A stretch of 64,000 nt of DNA from Marisa cornuarietis (Eukaryota > Mollusca > Gastropoda > Architaenioglossa > Ampullariidae), in the NCBI GenBank assembly GCA_004794655.1, contig SMMW01000003.1:15953501-16017500 (forward strand), read 5' to 3'. Shown piece by piece: positions 49,401 to 61,040 of this stretch. Within the stretch, counting starts at the first letter, position 1. Each line of letters opens with the position of its first letter. The notes beneath the pieces are model-generated. The model worked only from the letters and a program-made list of their open reading frames with translations. It searched no databases and was not told where the DNA came from. Both the position numbers and the translations under genes were made by a program.

Positions 49401-52400
49401 TTCAGCTTGTTGCTTAGCACAGCTATTTTTAGTTTTCCTATTTTTGTTTTGAAAAATTCATTCCATTACCAGGCTGGAAGGGTGAGAGTTGGAAACAACC
49501 CACAGAGTGATAGTGAAGCTTACTTACTCCCTCATTTTGTTCCATATGATTTAACTTTCATCAGGCAGTAATGTGGTCAAGTAGTAAATAATATTTTACT
49601 CTGATTGTAAGAATATAATTGATTATTGACATAGGAGGCAAAGGCAGAACTGCTTTATCCATAGTTGCTTTACCATTGCAAGAACCAGCAGCACCCATCT
49701 AGTTCCAATTATGGTATTATCTGACATAATTGTTTGCATTTGTTGTTTTAATAATAAAGTGAAAACATTTCTTTAATACATGCATAATTGTATATGTATT
49801 TATCAACATCTTCATCAGTTATAACTGCTACTTGAATGGCAATAACCATATGCACATGAAGGAACAGTGATATTCATTTGATAGTGTGTATAATGAGCAG
49901 AAACCCCATTTGTATGGAAGTTTTATCAGAATTTTTTTGTTTTGATTGGGGTTTTGGTGAACAAAATTGAAAGGATAAAAAAATGTGTACCAACAAGTTT
50001 TGTAGACACTTCTGCTGTTTTCAGCCTCCTTCCCCATTAATTCAACTTAGCATTTTACAATAGAAGTTTGGATCAGTATGGTTAAGAAATGTTGGTTCTT
50101 CCAATTTTTTTTAAAACTGATGATTGAATGTGCATAAATCTACAGAGTGGATACAGTTTACAGCAAGGAGAGTTATAGATAGTGTTTCAGAGCATTTTCA
50201 TTTTGTTTCACTGACCTTGGATGAAATTCATGATTTGGAACTTTTAAAGGAAACTGCCCAAAGGAAAAGCCTTCAGCTACATTCAGGGACGTGTACATTG
50301 AAATTAGGTACATGTTATAGTGGATGCACAGAAATGGATTGAAATTAATAAAGATATTTCTCATGCAAAAGTTGTATTTTTGCAAAATCTTTATTTTCAT
50401 TTCTCATTAGATCTCTTTAATGAGAAGACTCCTGTCATCTCTAAAGTGCCTGTGATTAGATGGAAAAGAACACCTCAGAATAAATTTTCTTGAAATCTTA
50501 TATGAAAGATGATCAGTTTTTTTAATTAAAATGTTTTTTTAATCAGAAATAAATTTGATGATTGGGAAATTTTCATAATTTCTTTTTCTCTAGATGTTAC
50601 ATGCATTTTAGCCTTGAAGTTCCTCGGAAGTAGGTAAGGTAATGGGTTATATCAGAAATTGTTATATATAATTGTTCTTTGCATGATTAGCTACATGTTT
50701 GGTTTGTTTTAATTAGAGGAGTATCAAGAAACGGATGTATATTATTGCGTATTAACAGTCACATATGCTTCCCAAATGTTTTGCTCTACAGCTGCGCGAC
50801 CTGCACTACAGAGGACATAATTAAGGTGAAATTGTACATCTGTTGTTGGGGCTGCTTCTGAAGACCCATATACTTTCAGTTTGCACTGTGCTCATACAGA
50901 CAAAATCCACAGACCAGATAAACATTTCCTGATATGCCACAGAGAGTAAAGATGAAGATAAGGCACAAAACAGCAAAGAGTGTGGATGTTGTTTCTAGGT
51001 ACAGCTCTATACTTATTCCATCAAATGATACGTTTGTACAAACACATTAAATGTATGCATTGAAACAGTAACTTTAAACCAAACATATTAAATTTCTTTA
51101 ATGCTTGTGACATGTTTTCCTTACAATTGTTTTCAATATTAATAGCTGTCCATGTCATGGGTTAAATGTTGTGATAATTACGTATATGTATAGTAAAAAC
51201 AACAACAGTGGAATTATACAGGAAATTATTTCCCCCATTTATAGCAGGCTCAAGCCACGTTACAAAAACATTAGAAAGTATGTGTGAGGGTTCTTTGGTC
51301 AATACTATTGAGCTGTTTGTTCTTGCAGCAGTGTAGAGTTAGGAAATATGTAGCACTGTTCAGTTTTCCTTTTCTTCTTCAACCCGTAAGTGATCAGGTG
51401 GAGTTTTGATATACTAAAAATCATTGATTTCATTTAGAATTATTTGAATTAGACACAGATGCTTATTGACTAGTTTTATAAAAGCCACTTTAATATTCAA
51501 GCTTACGTTTTTGTTCATTGGTGGTGCTGTTACATTTAATAATACTGGTTAAGTATATTCATACTTTGCAGCCAAATCAAAATTAAAATAATCTGAAAAA
51601 TGATGTCAGCACTTTCAGCAACACAACCTTTTGTTTTTTATGGACAAAACTTATTAGGAATAGCTGTTTCTCTTCGACGCAAATTTATTCCAACATTAGT
51701 CTTTATATGCAACTACAGGACTAGTGTACAAGCTTTTCAACAACTTCTTCTGGTGTCAGGTAGAAGCAGTGAAGTGTGTGTGTCCAGCTATAGATAGCTG
51801 ATCTGTAATTAAGTCTTTGTAGTATATGTTGGCATCTTTGTCAAGCAAACTCCTGTTTGAATTTCCCTACACAACAAAGATGTAAGATGGGGAAAATGAT
51901 CTGAAATTTTGTTTGAGTGAATGGCGAATAATGTGAAGATTTTTCTCTATTTTATAATCAGCAGAAAGGCTGTACTTCAAATTTGTCTAATTTTGAGCAT
52001 CTGAGAGTTGTTTGTGAGCTTGCAGGCTACTTTTGAAATATCTACTTTTGCCTTAAAAATATTATGCCTTAAAAAACATTTCTTTTCCATTTGTCAACTT
52101 TCTGCCTTCTTTTTACTGTTTAATTGTTTCATCCAGGATACTGATGCTGAATATATTTTGTGACTGTAATTACTGTATTTGTATTATTTAATAATAGAAC
52201 TTATATAGTACTCTTAAAAAAAAAGTGCAGCAGTCTTGGAAATTTGTTTGGATGGTGTTTGATTGGTAATGCTAGAGGTAGCCAAAATACCATGTGTAGT
52301 AAAAATTAGCAGTTGTTCAGGAGGTACATTTCTCATTTTCTATGCAGATGTGTTGTGTACAAAATGGTTCAGGTTTTGAAACAGGTGCTTTTTGATATAC

Positions 52401-53952
52401 TATGCCTCCATTTGCTTTTAACTGTGTGATGTTTCCTTTTTCAAGCTTGTGGAAGAGGTTCTTTAGCATTTTTTTTTAAATTTTGACCTAGAGTTTTATG
52501 CAAGCAGTTCAGATTTGTGTATCTATGAAAGTGCCAGAGAAAGAAAGAGAGAGAAGTTTATTATATTAGCAGCATCATATAGTTAGTTAATGCATAAATG
52601 ATTAATGCGTTTTCTGTGGAACTCAAAATCTGCTAAAATGACTTAGCAAGGGTATATTTTACTGCAAGCTATCCTTAACTGTGTCCTGCACTTAAGATGA
52701 TGATGGGATTGACTGAGCTGTACAGTTTACTTGTAGTTTTTGTTTATGGAAGTATAATCATTTGGTAGGTGAGGATAAGTTGGAAGTACATGTAAGTTGT
52801 AGATATAGTAATAAGTGGGGTCCTAGAAACGTTAATTTTGAAAGCTTTCTTGACAGTTCAGTTCGCTTTAGAAAATGTAATAGACATTCCAATTGCATGT
52901 TTTAACGATTCTTTCCTTGGCCTCGATAGAGAAAATTGTAAGGTGCTGGAAGCTTATGGCACCGTAAGTTGGCTGTTTTACTGGTCGTCAGAATGTACAT
53001 GCTGTCAGTACTGAAAGAAGGTTGCTGTCCATGCTAGCTCACCTCTAGCTCTAAGTTGTGTTTATTGGAGTCTGCAGTGTATACAGCTGCATAGTACTCT
53101 TTTCATTTTCGTTGTCGTGCTGTCATCAACACGTCTTTAACAAATAAGTCATGGCATCATTTGCAGGTCAGAAAAGAATAGTTGTTGCATTACTCTGTTC
53201 ATACAGTGCAAGGCTGGCATAACCATTGCTTCTTCTGCTTTGTATCAATATCTGTTAATGCTTGCCATGATAAGGAAGATTTTAATTTTGTGTTAGTTGA
53301 TCCATTCCTCATTCATGTACTTTATAGAGTATTTTTGGTATTTTGCAATTGGCATCTTTGTGCACTTAAAGAGCTAAAACATCCCCAACCCTTGTCATAT
53401 ATATATATATATAGACATACTTTGAGTACACATAACTTGAATACTTAAATTAAAAAAACAGTTTAGCAAAAGTATTTTTTTCATAGTGACGTGTGCATAA
53501 TTTTCACCGCTAAGCAGCTAGACGTTTTTTGAAAATGTATTTTCAAGTAACCCTGCATGGTCCATTTACAATGCTTGGCGTTAGAAAAATGTGTTAGTTA
53601 ATCACTTAACAATGAGAAATTTCAGCACTTACCTATTACGCATATTTTTTGTTGTCATTTGAATTTGCAGAATTTTACACAAATGCATGGGGAAAGCATA
53701 TTAGGATTCAAAGTGTCTGCCTGTTTTTTTGGACGGGACTTATTTTTGTTATTATTATAACCCTCTGTCTTGGCGAATGGGCTCAGCAGAAAACTCTGAG
53801 GTTAATTATTGTGAAGGTGGTGGAAGATCTTTAAGTTTTTGTTGGCTTGCTGAGTTTGACCATGGCCTCATTAGGATGATCTCCTGAAACAGATCTTTAT
53901 GGTTCAGATTTCAATGACTTCTTGTTGCTTTTGGAAGTGATGTAAATGAAAC

Positions 53953-53957
<5 letters not shown>

Positions 53958-53991
<34 letters not shown>
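53958..53991. repeat. TG microsatellite
   Basis: An uninterrupted run of about 17 TG units. Confidence 0.95.
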
Positions 53992-53992
<1 letters not shown>

Positions 53993-55427
53993 CAGTTCAC
54001 ATATTTTCATACTTAACAAGACAGTCAGAGCAAGAAAAGAAGGAGCAAAGAGAGAAGGGAAGTGAGGATTGGGTAGGTGGGAGAACTTTGTCAACGAATC
54101 TAGAGCACGTGATGGCCGTACATACCTTGTGCGTGTGAAGCAGAGATAAGGAGACTGTTCACTGTTCAGACTACAGCCAGTCACGTCTCCGAAAGTGTGG
54201 AGAAGGCATGTGAGCAGTTTTCATTATCTAGGATACATCTTGAAAATAGTGGCTAAAGTGCCTGAGCTTTGGTACGAAATTGTATAAAAACACAAAGGTT
54301 GTAGTGTAATTTGTTTTTTCTCTCTCTCTCTCTGAACAGTTCGTACAAAATATTTTTTTAAAACAACTGCTAAAGCTTTTAACGGTGGGAGGTGTGTACT
54401 TGGCACTCTACACGAATCAGACAAAGCGAGAGCAACGGCAAAATCGGAGACTTGGACAGACAGGAAAATGCCCCATAAGGTATAGTCTCGTGATATTAAT
54501 GCCTTTTCATTGAACAGTTAAGGCCCGCTATTTTTTTTTTAACTCAAAAGGACACGTTGCACTAAGAGAAAACGAGTAGAATAACCAGCATTTGTCACTA
54601 GCGCACAGCGTGAACAACCTAAGTGCCTCTCTCCACCTGGGTTACTAGAATGGTTGTGACTGCCTCGGACATGAACCTGTTTTGTTGTTGTTTTTTTTTT
54701 TGGCGCGCGCGTGTGCGTGCCTAGCATGAAGAGAGCATGCTGGTAGCGCACACTTAATTAAACTTTGACCTTAGGTGAGTCGCTGGTAGTGGCAGTAGTT
54801 AGACCTCTCAGAGGATGGAGATGCTTGGAGGAGTTGGTCGTTGACGTGTTCCGCAAGCAGCATCAATGTACGTCCCTCTCAAACCGCTCTCGCTCATCTC
54901 CCCTTAGTGTATAAGAGACAGTTTACGGAATTAGTTAATTATAGTCTCCTGCACTTCGCTCGTCAGCTTCTCATTTTCAAGGTCGCCGATTAGACGAGGA
55001 AGCACAAGAATGTCTTAACCAGAATTTCATTGAGTCCTTTTCAGTAAGGGCTCTTAAATTCGGTCTCACGTGTTGTATGCACTTTTGGGGAGGGTCGCGA
55101 TTTTGGCATTTATTGGTCGGGGTGGGGGGGGGGGGTGATGACTGTTTGGTCCTGCAGTGGCCATGAGAGCGGATGTTGTGTGCTGTGAGGAATCCCACTG
55201 TGCAGCTGTAACCATGTCAAGGCACTGTGCAGTTTTTAATTACATGTGTAAATAAAACATTCAACTTTGTGGGTATCGCACAGCCTTGCAGTGTTGTCTT
55301 TCTGTGTTGTGGATCCTTGCATCACCATTCTGGGGTATTGGCGTGATTGCTTTTAACAGTTTTATTTTGGTGGCCTCTTGCGTGAAGGGCGTCAGCAATT
55401 AGTGTGGATATAGTCGCGCGTGTATGT

Positions 55428-55455
55428 GGGAGGGAGGGAGGGAGGGAGGGAGGGA
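55428..55455. repeat. GGGA microsatellite
   Basis: About seven GGGA units in a row. Confidence 0.95.
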
Positions 55456-56266
55456 ATGTACATGCGTGTATTTAACAAAAATCTTATGATTGCAAAGACT
55501 TTTTTCCCCATGACTTAAGTGGAAACTTTTTTTACAAGAGTAGAGCATACACGCATCAAATAAAGCACTCTGTCCACAAATAATAGTGTTATTCAGCTCA
55601 GTAGTAAATGTCAGAAGATTTAATCGTCAAAAATATTTTGCCAGAGCTGATCACAAGACATCATCACAGTGAACTAACAGTTTTGAACCCTGAAAGACAA
55701 AACGTGCTATATACATTTGTACACAGTGCTGCAAAATCAGTAAAATCAAACAACAAAACAGCCCCATGTTCGTACTCTTCGCTGATCAACAACATGGGCA
55801 TTGTATCATCTCACCCCATACCTATGGGAAGCAGCAAAACGTTCGATATCGTGAGATGGACATAATCCTCACAAGCTACGCCTTTTTCTTAAGATTTGCT
55901 TTAAAAAAGATATTCTTAGAACGGAAGAGAGCTCTGAAACTGTCCTTGAGAGAAAAGGGCTGTAAAGAGTATCTTTGACATTTCAAAGCATACCTACTTC
56001 ACACTTTGCAGCGTAAAACAATGTTTAAATGTACTAACTTGATTCATTGAGGGGGTGGTAAACTTTGTATTGTCTCTCTTAGGTCACTTTTATAATTGCC
56101 TGCAATATGGGAGCCTATAGTATTGCTATGCACAAGTCATAAAGACACCAATCGCGCGGAGTTGACAAGAGAATGCGACATCGAACAATTCTTTGTTCAC
56201 AGCACGAGAAATGATGTCGCACAAGGATGCACCAAAGACGAGATTTAATTTTTAAACATTGTGTAA

Positions 56267-56272
56267 TTTATT
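56267..56272 (-). terminator. Candidate poly(A) signal of the protease-homologue gene
   Basis: TTTATT on the plus strand reads AATAAA on the minus strand, about 460 bases past the stop at 56736. It is the clearest such signal I noticed downstream; use of it is inferred. Confidence 0.35.
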
Positions 56273-56735
56273 TAACTTCCTTTCTTTGTGACTCTGATCC
56301 TGGCAAAGATTCATTGAGACTCCCAGGATCTGCATGTTATGCGCGTGAATATACGTATGCACGTGCTTGTTATTTATGTGCGCGTACACACAACATGTGT
56401 TAATTTTCGTTAATAATAACAAGTATGAATTAAAATGATGAGCTTTTCGTAAAATTAAAAGCTAATTCAAATGCCATCACCGGGTCAGATGTTCCCTGAA
56501 AACATCCTATTTATCTGCAATTGACTAGGATGTGTTTACGTTTTTGCATTGAATTGTGAACTTTGTGCAAAGCTAGGAACTTGTACCAAAGCTACCAGGA
56601 CACCTCTTGCTATACTCTGTCGCGCAATAGAGTGTTTCTTCAATCACTTTCATGTTTGGCGGCCTACGATGTAGTAATCATTTGAAATTAAATCAAAGTA
56701 TCTGGAGCATCCTCGTGTTCAAGCCAATGTTTTCT

Positions 56736-56927
56736 TTAAGGGGAGGCGGCCTGATATGTTTTCAGCTGTGAGTAGACACTGGGGTAAAAGAAACTCAACG
56801 TTGAGGCAATACTAAACGATGCGTTTTGAGAAGTACATGGGTAGGTGCCACTGCCGTCCAGCTGTCCAACTGTAACCCACTCGCCAGTGTCCAGTGCAGG
56901 GCAGATGATTGGGGAACCTGCATCTTG
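56736..56927 (-). CDS. Protease homologue, last exon (Ser-to-Ala active site)
   Basis: 192 bases including TAA, phase 0. Acceptor TTTGCAG lies at 56928 and up. It reads QDAGSPIICPALDTGEWVTV and GQLDGSGTYPCTSQN, ending FYPSVYSQLKTYQ. QDAGSP stands where active enzymes have GDSGGP. The YPSVYSQL end matches the C-terminal helix (PGVYTxV) of the fold. Confidence 0.86.
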   Translation of the reverse strand, partial: QDAGSPIICPALDTGEWVTVGQLDGSGTYPCTSQNASFSIASTLSFFYPSVYSQLKTYQAASP

Positions 56928-58573
56928 CTGCAAACGTGAAAAAAATGTGACAACCTGCTTGTTTAAAAAAAAGAACTTTGGAGGTTGTCCGTGCAGCTGG
57001 CTGGTTAGTGAAGTGGTAGAAATACTCGCTTGCTACCAACACACAGAGGATGCTAAGCTTCAGATCTCGGCTCTGGCCATCTATTCTGTCACTGGGTTAG
57101 CCGTCTTTTTTTGTTTTCTCTAGGTTCTCCGATTTCTTCTCTCTTTATCATCCTTTACCCGCCTCACCTTTACCCGCCTCACCAGGCGGAAGGACTTACC
57201 CATCAAATAAACCAACCATCAACGATGCAGCTGGGGATGGTGCCAGATCCCACCAAAAAGTCTCCAATATCCAGAGTGGGACACAAACATAAATCATTAG
57301 TTGACTTTAACTTACGTTGCAGTTGAGGTAGGGGAAGCCGTCAGTCCGCGTAACAGTCAGCTTCTGGGCAGTGATGCTTGTCGAGGTTATAGACACAGAT
57401 ATTTCTTGCACGTTTGTTGCGTACTTCAAGCCTAGGAAACGAGAGATGAAGATAAACAAAGTACGTTTTCAACATCGTGGGACCACACATACATTTTTCT
57501 CGCTCTCTCGACCACTCAGTGTCTCTGTCTGTTTTTGTCTTCGTTGAAAGAAAAATAATCAAATATTCATGAAATGACTAAAAGAAATTTTTAACGTCCG
57601 TTTGTTATTCCAGAAAATTTCACGACGCTTTCAATCTATTTGACCATTGCAAAGCAAGTCACGAAGATTTAAATCGATCTGAGCACTAAACGCGTAAAAG
57701 ATAAAATATGATTCTGTAAGACAGTATAACTATTGTTATTTTTTGGAAGTGAGGAATGCTAGTGATTGTAATAAATATAGGGTGTGTGCGCGCGTTCGTG
57801 TGTGTGTGTGTGTGTGTGTGTCAGTCAGTCAGTCGTCTCTTGACCGGCACCTGTCGTTGGTTGGAGCACATGGATAAAAGCGGCAGCTGACGGGGTCCGC
57901 CACTCTTGCCTATTGTGGGCGATAGTCAGCAGGTCCTGTACAGGATGACAAGTCCAGTCTTTGATGTTCGTAAGCCAGTTCTTCCTCTGGCCACCGCGGC
58001 GTTGGCCACCCTCCAAGGTGCCTTGAAAGATAGTCTTCGACAAGGTGTCGTGCCGGGTCACATGGCCAAAGAAGACCAGCTTCCGTCGCTTGACTGTTGA
58101 TAGTAGAGATTCCTGGTGTCCTACGAGTGTGGCCATCTTGTTTCTTACAAAGTCGTTGGTTTTATGTTCTTGGTATGAGATCCGGAGCAGCCTCCGCAGA
58201 CACTTGTTCTCGAATGCCTGGATTCTCCTTTCTGTTTCGGCGAGCAGAGTCCACCTCGCATCCGTAGAGCAGGATCGGCACTACCAGGGATTAGTACAGC
58301 CTGTACTTGGTAGTGAACCTCATCTGATGACCATGCTAGATCCTATCTAGCCTAGTCATTGCCCCTGTTGCTGTTGGGATCCTGATGCGGATATCTTGCG
58401 TGGAGCTGCCGTTCTTGGAGAGAGTGACTCCCAAGTATTTGAAGCTGCTTACCTCTTCGTGCTGTACCTCGTTCATATAGATCTCTGCTTTGCCGTTACC
58501 ATTGATCATAACTTTGCTCTTTTCAGTGCTGGTCTCCCTTAATGTCTGTCAGTATGTTAGTGAGGTCTTGCAG

Positions 58574-58639
<66 letters not shown>

Positions 58640-59659
58640 ATCAATCCTCAGATATTAACATAATTATTTTCTTCGAAAGTTTTCAGCATTTCCAGAAACA
58701 GAAGTAAATAACTAAATAACACCGCACGCTTACAAAAGCCACATCGCTTCCTGCTTTGTCAGTCAAGCAAAGGTTGATCATAGGGTACAGACACACATCT
58801 TACTTGTTGCACGAGTATTGTCTGTTACGCCTCCACCCACAATTTTGCACTTGGTGAAGTCAAGGTCAGACTGAGCGGTTGTGCTGTTGACGATGCACGA
58901 GGGTAGGACACAGGAGTTGTCGAACGTTACTGGGCTGCTGAGTTTGGCGGACCAAAAGCCTGTAGAACCTGAAATCATTGATAGAGTAAATACGGTAACT
59001 GATCATCAGCCAGGAACTCTTGTATTCATAATATTGACTAGTCATAAAGTCTTTTCCGTACCTTAACTTTTATTTATTATGAAAATGAATTAAAATGATA
59101 CAACTAGCCACATTACGAAGATTTGCGTTTGTGTTTGCTCCACTCGTTTTAGCTCCTCCACTCATCTAGTCACTCGGTGAGACAACGCATAATACATGAT
59201 ACAGACTTAGATTATAGACGACCCCTCTCTGTCCTCTCTCTCTCTCTGTGTTGTTGTTGTCTTATGTGGTGCGGTGGTGGAGGCCGTGGTGTAGGTAAAT
59301 ATGGTTTTAAAAAAGTAAAGGTCCTCACCTAACCCTTCTTTTTTAAAGCCCAACCCGATTTGCTGAGCAAAAAATCGCTGGAAACAGAGCATAAAGTATC
59401 ACAAAAACATATTCTGGTGGTATTTTACGACAAAGAGGCATAAAAGATTTTATATTAATATTTTTCTCTTAAGCAGACCTGGATTTGTCGAGAAAACAGG
59501 AAGTGACGAAACGTAAGTATTTCTAAAAATAGCACCGTTTGCACAAGCTGAAGTCGAAGAGAAAAGATGCAATCCTCGGTAAACTGACCAGGACACATTG
59601 TGCTGTTGCTGAATGTTCTCTTCGACACTCAGAGTTAGTTTGTACTCATTAAGGAAATC
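56736..59659 (-). CDS. Chymotrypsin-fold serine protease homologue, probably non-catalytic (partial gene model)
   Basis: Gene-level entry for the minus-strand exons below. The framework of an S1 protease domain is visible: WSVYRG...ACANGAIF near the first Cys of the fold (FPWQVSL...CGGSLI), AKLSSPVTF (AxxKLxxPVxF), KCKIVGGGVT (C-x-ISGWG), and CNQDAGSPIIC (CQGDSGGPLVC). Catalytic Ser is Ala, the Asp position is Gly, the His position appears to be Val, and the S1 pocket Asp is Leu. Such serine-protease homologues act as regulators or binding proteins in invertebrates. Three C-terminal exons join in phase without a stop. The N-terminal model is incomplete: two upstream exons cannot both be joined as drawn. 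Decay into a pseudogene cannot be excluded. Confidence 0.75.
57001..57225 (+). mobile_element. tRNA-derived SINE, copy 3
   Basis: The head TTAGTGAAGTGGTAGAAATA, with CTTCAGATCTCGGCTCTGG for box B, and the tail CAAATAAACCAACCATC match the copy at 18.4 kb. TGCAGCTGG flanks it at 56992-57000 and 57226-57234. It sits in an intron of the protease homologue. Confidence 0.88.
57316..57431 (-). CDS. Protease homologue, penultimate exon
   Basis: 116 bases (2 + 38 codons), donor gtaagt below 57316, acceptor CCTAG above 57431. It reads LKYATNVQEISVSITSTSI and TAQKLTVTRTDGFPYLNCN. The last Cys pairs with the CNQDAGSP motif across the junction. The longer minus-strand frame at 57341-57562 is the wrong frame. 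Confidence 0.82.
57781..57833. repeat. TG microsatellite with CAGT repeats
   Basis: Irregular GTGTGCGCGC, a TG run, then GTCAGTCAGTCAGTC. It abuts the 3' end of the LINE relic, whose own tail may have seeded it. Confidence 0.9.
57825..58555 (-). pseudogene. RTE-like LINE 3' end, decayed
   Basis: Minus strand, from right to left: KSKVMINGNGKAEIYMNEV, SSFKYLGVTLSKNGSSTQDI, a broken ILLYGCE block, then VKRRKLVFFGHVTRHDTLSK and IFQGTLEGGQRRGGQRKNWL. These are the post-palm and C-terminal blocks of RTE-type LINE reverse transcriptases (KSKVM, FKYLGxxLS, LYGxE, FGHVTR, GxRxRGRxRKxW). Stops and frame changes show that it is inactive. It lies in an intron of the protease homologue, in the same orientation. 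Confidence 0.9.
58577..58639. repeat. TG then GA microsatellite
   Basis: About 23 TG units followed directly by about eight GA units, just upstream of the LINE relic as read on the minus strand. Confidence 0.95.
58804..58968 (-). CDS. Protease homologue, central exon (Asp position lost)
   Basis: 165 bases, phase 1 in and phase 1 out; the terminal A plus GC of the next exon gives Ser. Acceptor GATTTCAG, donor gtaaga. It reads STGFWSAKLSSPVTFDNSCV, LPSCIVNSTTAQSDL and KCKIVGGGVTDNTRAT. FWSAKLSSPVTF stands where active enzymes have DIALxKLxxPVxF, so the catalytic Asp is replaced. GGGVT replaces GWGxT. Confidence 0.83.
59329..59377 (-). CDS. Protease homologue, candidate 49-bp exon
   Basis: Strong acceptor CTGTTTCCAG and donor gtgagg. 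In phase 0 it reads RFFAQQIGLGFKKEGL and leaves one G, which joins the 58804-58968 exon as Gly. Placed there, it would supply the loop before AKLSSPVTF. It does not fit the phase of the 59479-59659 exon as drawn, so one boundary is wrong or the exons are alternatives. Confidence 0.4.
59479..59659 (-). CDS. Protease homologue, N-terminal exon of the fold
   Basis: Starts after TATCTTTAG and reads DFLNEYKLTLSVEENI, QQQHNVSWSVYRGLHLF and ACANGAIFRNTYVSSLPVF. CANGAIFRNTYVSSLPVF can be aligned with CGGSLISNRYVLTAAHCF, which puts Val at the catalytic His and Phe at the next Cys. The donor (gtctgc below 59479) is weak, though its phase suits the 58804-58968 exon. Confidence 0.6.
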
Positions 59660-59850
59660 CTAAAGATAATGACAGCAAACGCCAGTGGATTAACTTTGTT
59701 AAGAGATGCGTATATACAGGTCTCTGCTCTGTTCAAACGTGCCGTGCGAACTTCGTTCGCAAAATCAATTGTTATCCAGTCACATACAGTACAAGCAAGT
59801 CTTTGACTTTAAATAAAACGAAGAAATCTTATTCCTACACCAGTGCTTAC

Positions 59851-59941
59851 TATACAAAAGCACGAGATGTTAAAACCAACCACGACTGCTGGTAGATCAA
59901 GCATCAGATAGGCAACATCTACAGTTTCTACACCGTCTGGT
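59851..59941 (-). CDS. Putative exon upstream of the protease fold
   Basis: Minus-strand segment with a good donor (gtaagc) and a possible acceptor (TTGTAG). It reads PDGVETVDVAYLMLDLPAVV and VGFNISCFCI and ends in phase 0, as the 59479-59659 exon requires. The open frame extends upstream to HDVTC. No family is recognised. Codon content and phase are the only support. Confidence 0.35.
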
Positions 59942-60460
59942 CTACAAGTAACATCGTGTCATAAACACAACATCATCAGCAGTCGTATCTTTATCCAGCA
60001 TAATGCTAAAAACAACTGAAAGTATGAGGGCACCATTGATGTGTGTGATCGAAACAGTTAAAAAAAGGAAAATACGTATTATAAGGAGCTTAAACGGGAA
60101 CACGTGCGAGTATCAGTAAGTAAATAGAAAATTTTGATGTAGCTAAATGAGGGAGAAATAAGTTTTTACATCGATAAACATGTTCAAACTATCATTGTTT
60201 TTTTTTAATTGTAAAAAAATCCTTATCAGCAGTCAGTTGTAAGTATAAAGTAAAAATGCAATGCTTGAAACCGTCAAATAAAAAAAAATTGCAGTAGTTT
60301 CTCTTCGACAAACACTTTTGAAACGTGTTTACGGTTTATTAACAATAATACACATGGGAAAATTAACTCAAATCCGCCTACTTAGTAACAGACAATCAGC
60401 AGGGCCGGTTCTACCTATTAGGCGAACCTAGGCAGTTGCCTAGGGCGCAGCCAGGAAGGG

Positions 60461-61040
60461 GGCGCAAAAATGGCCTGCTGTTTTTTTTTAATTAATAAAT
60501 TTAGGGAAAATATCATTTTCATATATTGACATTAGCAGGACACCTTTCCTCTGCGTGTAGACTGACCACCACGCTAGTTTCTCAGTACATGTATTACAGG
60601 AAAATCCCATCATCCTGGGCGCACTTGCAGTGACCAGCTAACCAGCTGGGAAGTAGAGGGCGGAGAGGGGGTGGCAGAGGGGCGGGGAAGGGCGGAGGTT
60701 TGGGGCGGCGTTGGTGGGTGGGGATGGGGGCTGGTGGCGCAGTCATGGAGAGGGGGGCGCAAAAATGGCCTGCTGTTTCGTTTTTTTAAGTGATGAAAAG
60801 TGTTAGGGAAAAATATTTTCATAGAATGACATTAGCAGGACACCTTTCCTCTGCTTGTAGGTTGACTTCACCGCGCGAGTTTCTCAGTTCATGTATTGTA
60901 GGAAACCCCATTATTACAGGGTGCTCTTGAAGTGACCAGCTAACCAGTGGGGAGGAGAGAGAAGAGGGCGGATGGGGCGGTGTATAGACAGCGGAGGGGC
61001 GGGGGAAAGGCGGCGTTGGTGGATGGGGCCTGGTCAGGGT
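60461..61040. repeat. Two ~290-bp tandem copies inside the hAT element
   Basis: GGCGCAAAAATGGCCTGCTG begins at 60461 and again at 60756. Each is followed by a T run, an AAATAT-TTTTCATA string, GACATTAGCAGGACACCTTT, GAGTTTCTCAGT-type sequence and a GGCGG-rich stretch. The minus-strand proline-rich frame 60610-60822 is an artefact of the GGCGG stretch. Confidence 0.9.

Larger units (their letters stand above)
46484..56735. other. CARMIL 3' UTR and intergenic region
   Basis: No coding segment is supported over 10 kb. AATAAA signals on the plus strand occur at 49753-49758, 50347-50352, 55251-55256 (followed by GT-rich sequence) and near 55559. The CARMIL transcript could end at any of these or at a variant signal nearer the stop. 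Simple repeats: TA at about 53398-53412, TG at 53958-53991, CT at about 54319-54333, G run at about 55124-55135 and GGGA at 55428-55455. Open frames are short and unrecognised. Confidence 0.6.

Noticed and set aside
57341..57562. 73-codon minus-strand frame with KRARNICVYNLDKHHCPEAD
   Set aside because: The same DNA in the neighbouring frame gives the protease-like segment ending FPYLNCN and joins both neighbours in phase.
58045..58350. 101-codon plus-strand frame
   Set aside because: Antisense shadow of the LINE reverse transcriptase tail, which reads sensibly on the minus strand.
60610..60822. Proline-rich minus-strand frame (PHPHPPTPPQTSALPRP)
   Set aside because: Produced by a GGCGG/GGGTGG-rich tandem repeat inside the hAT element.
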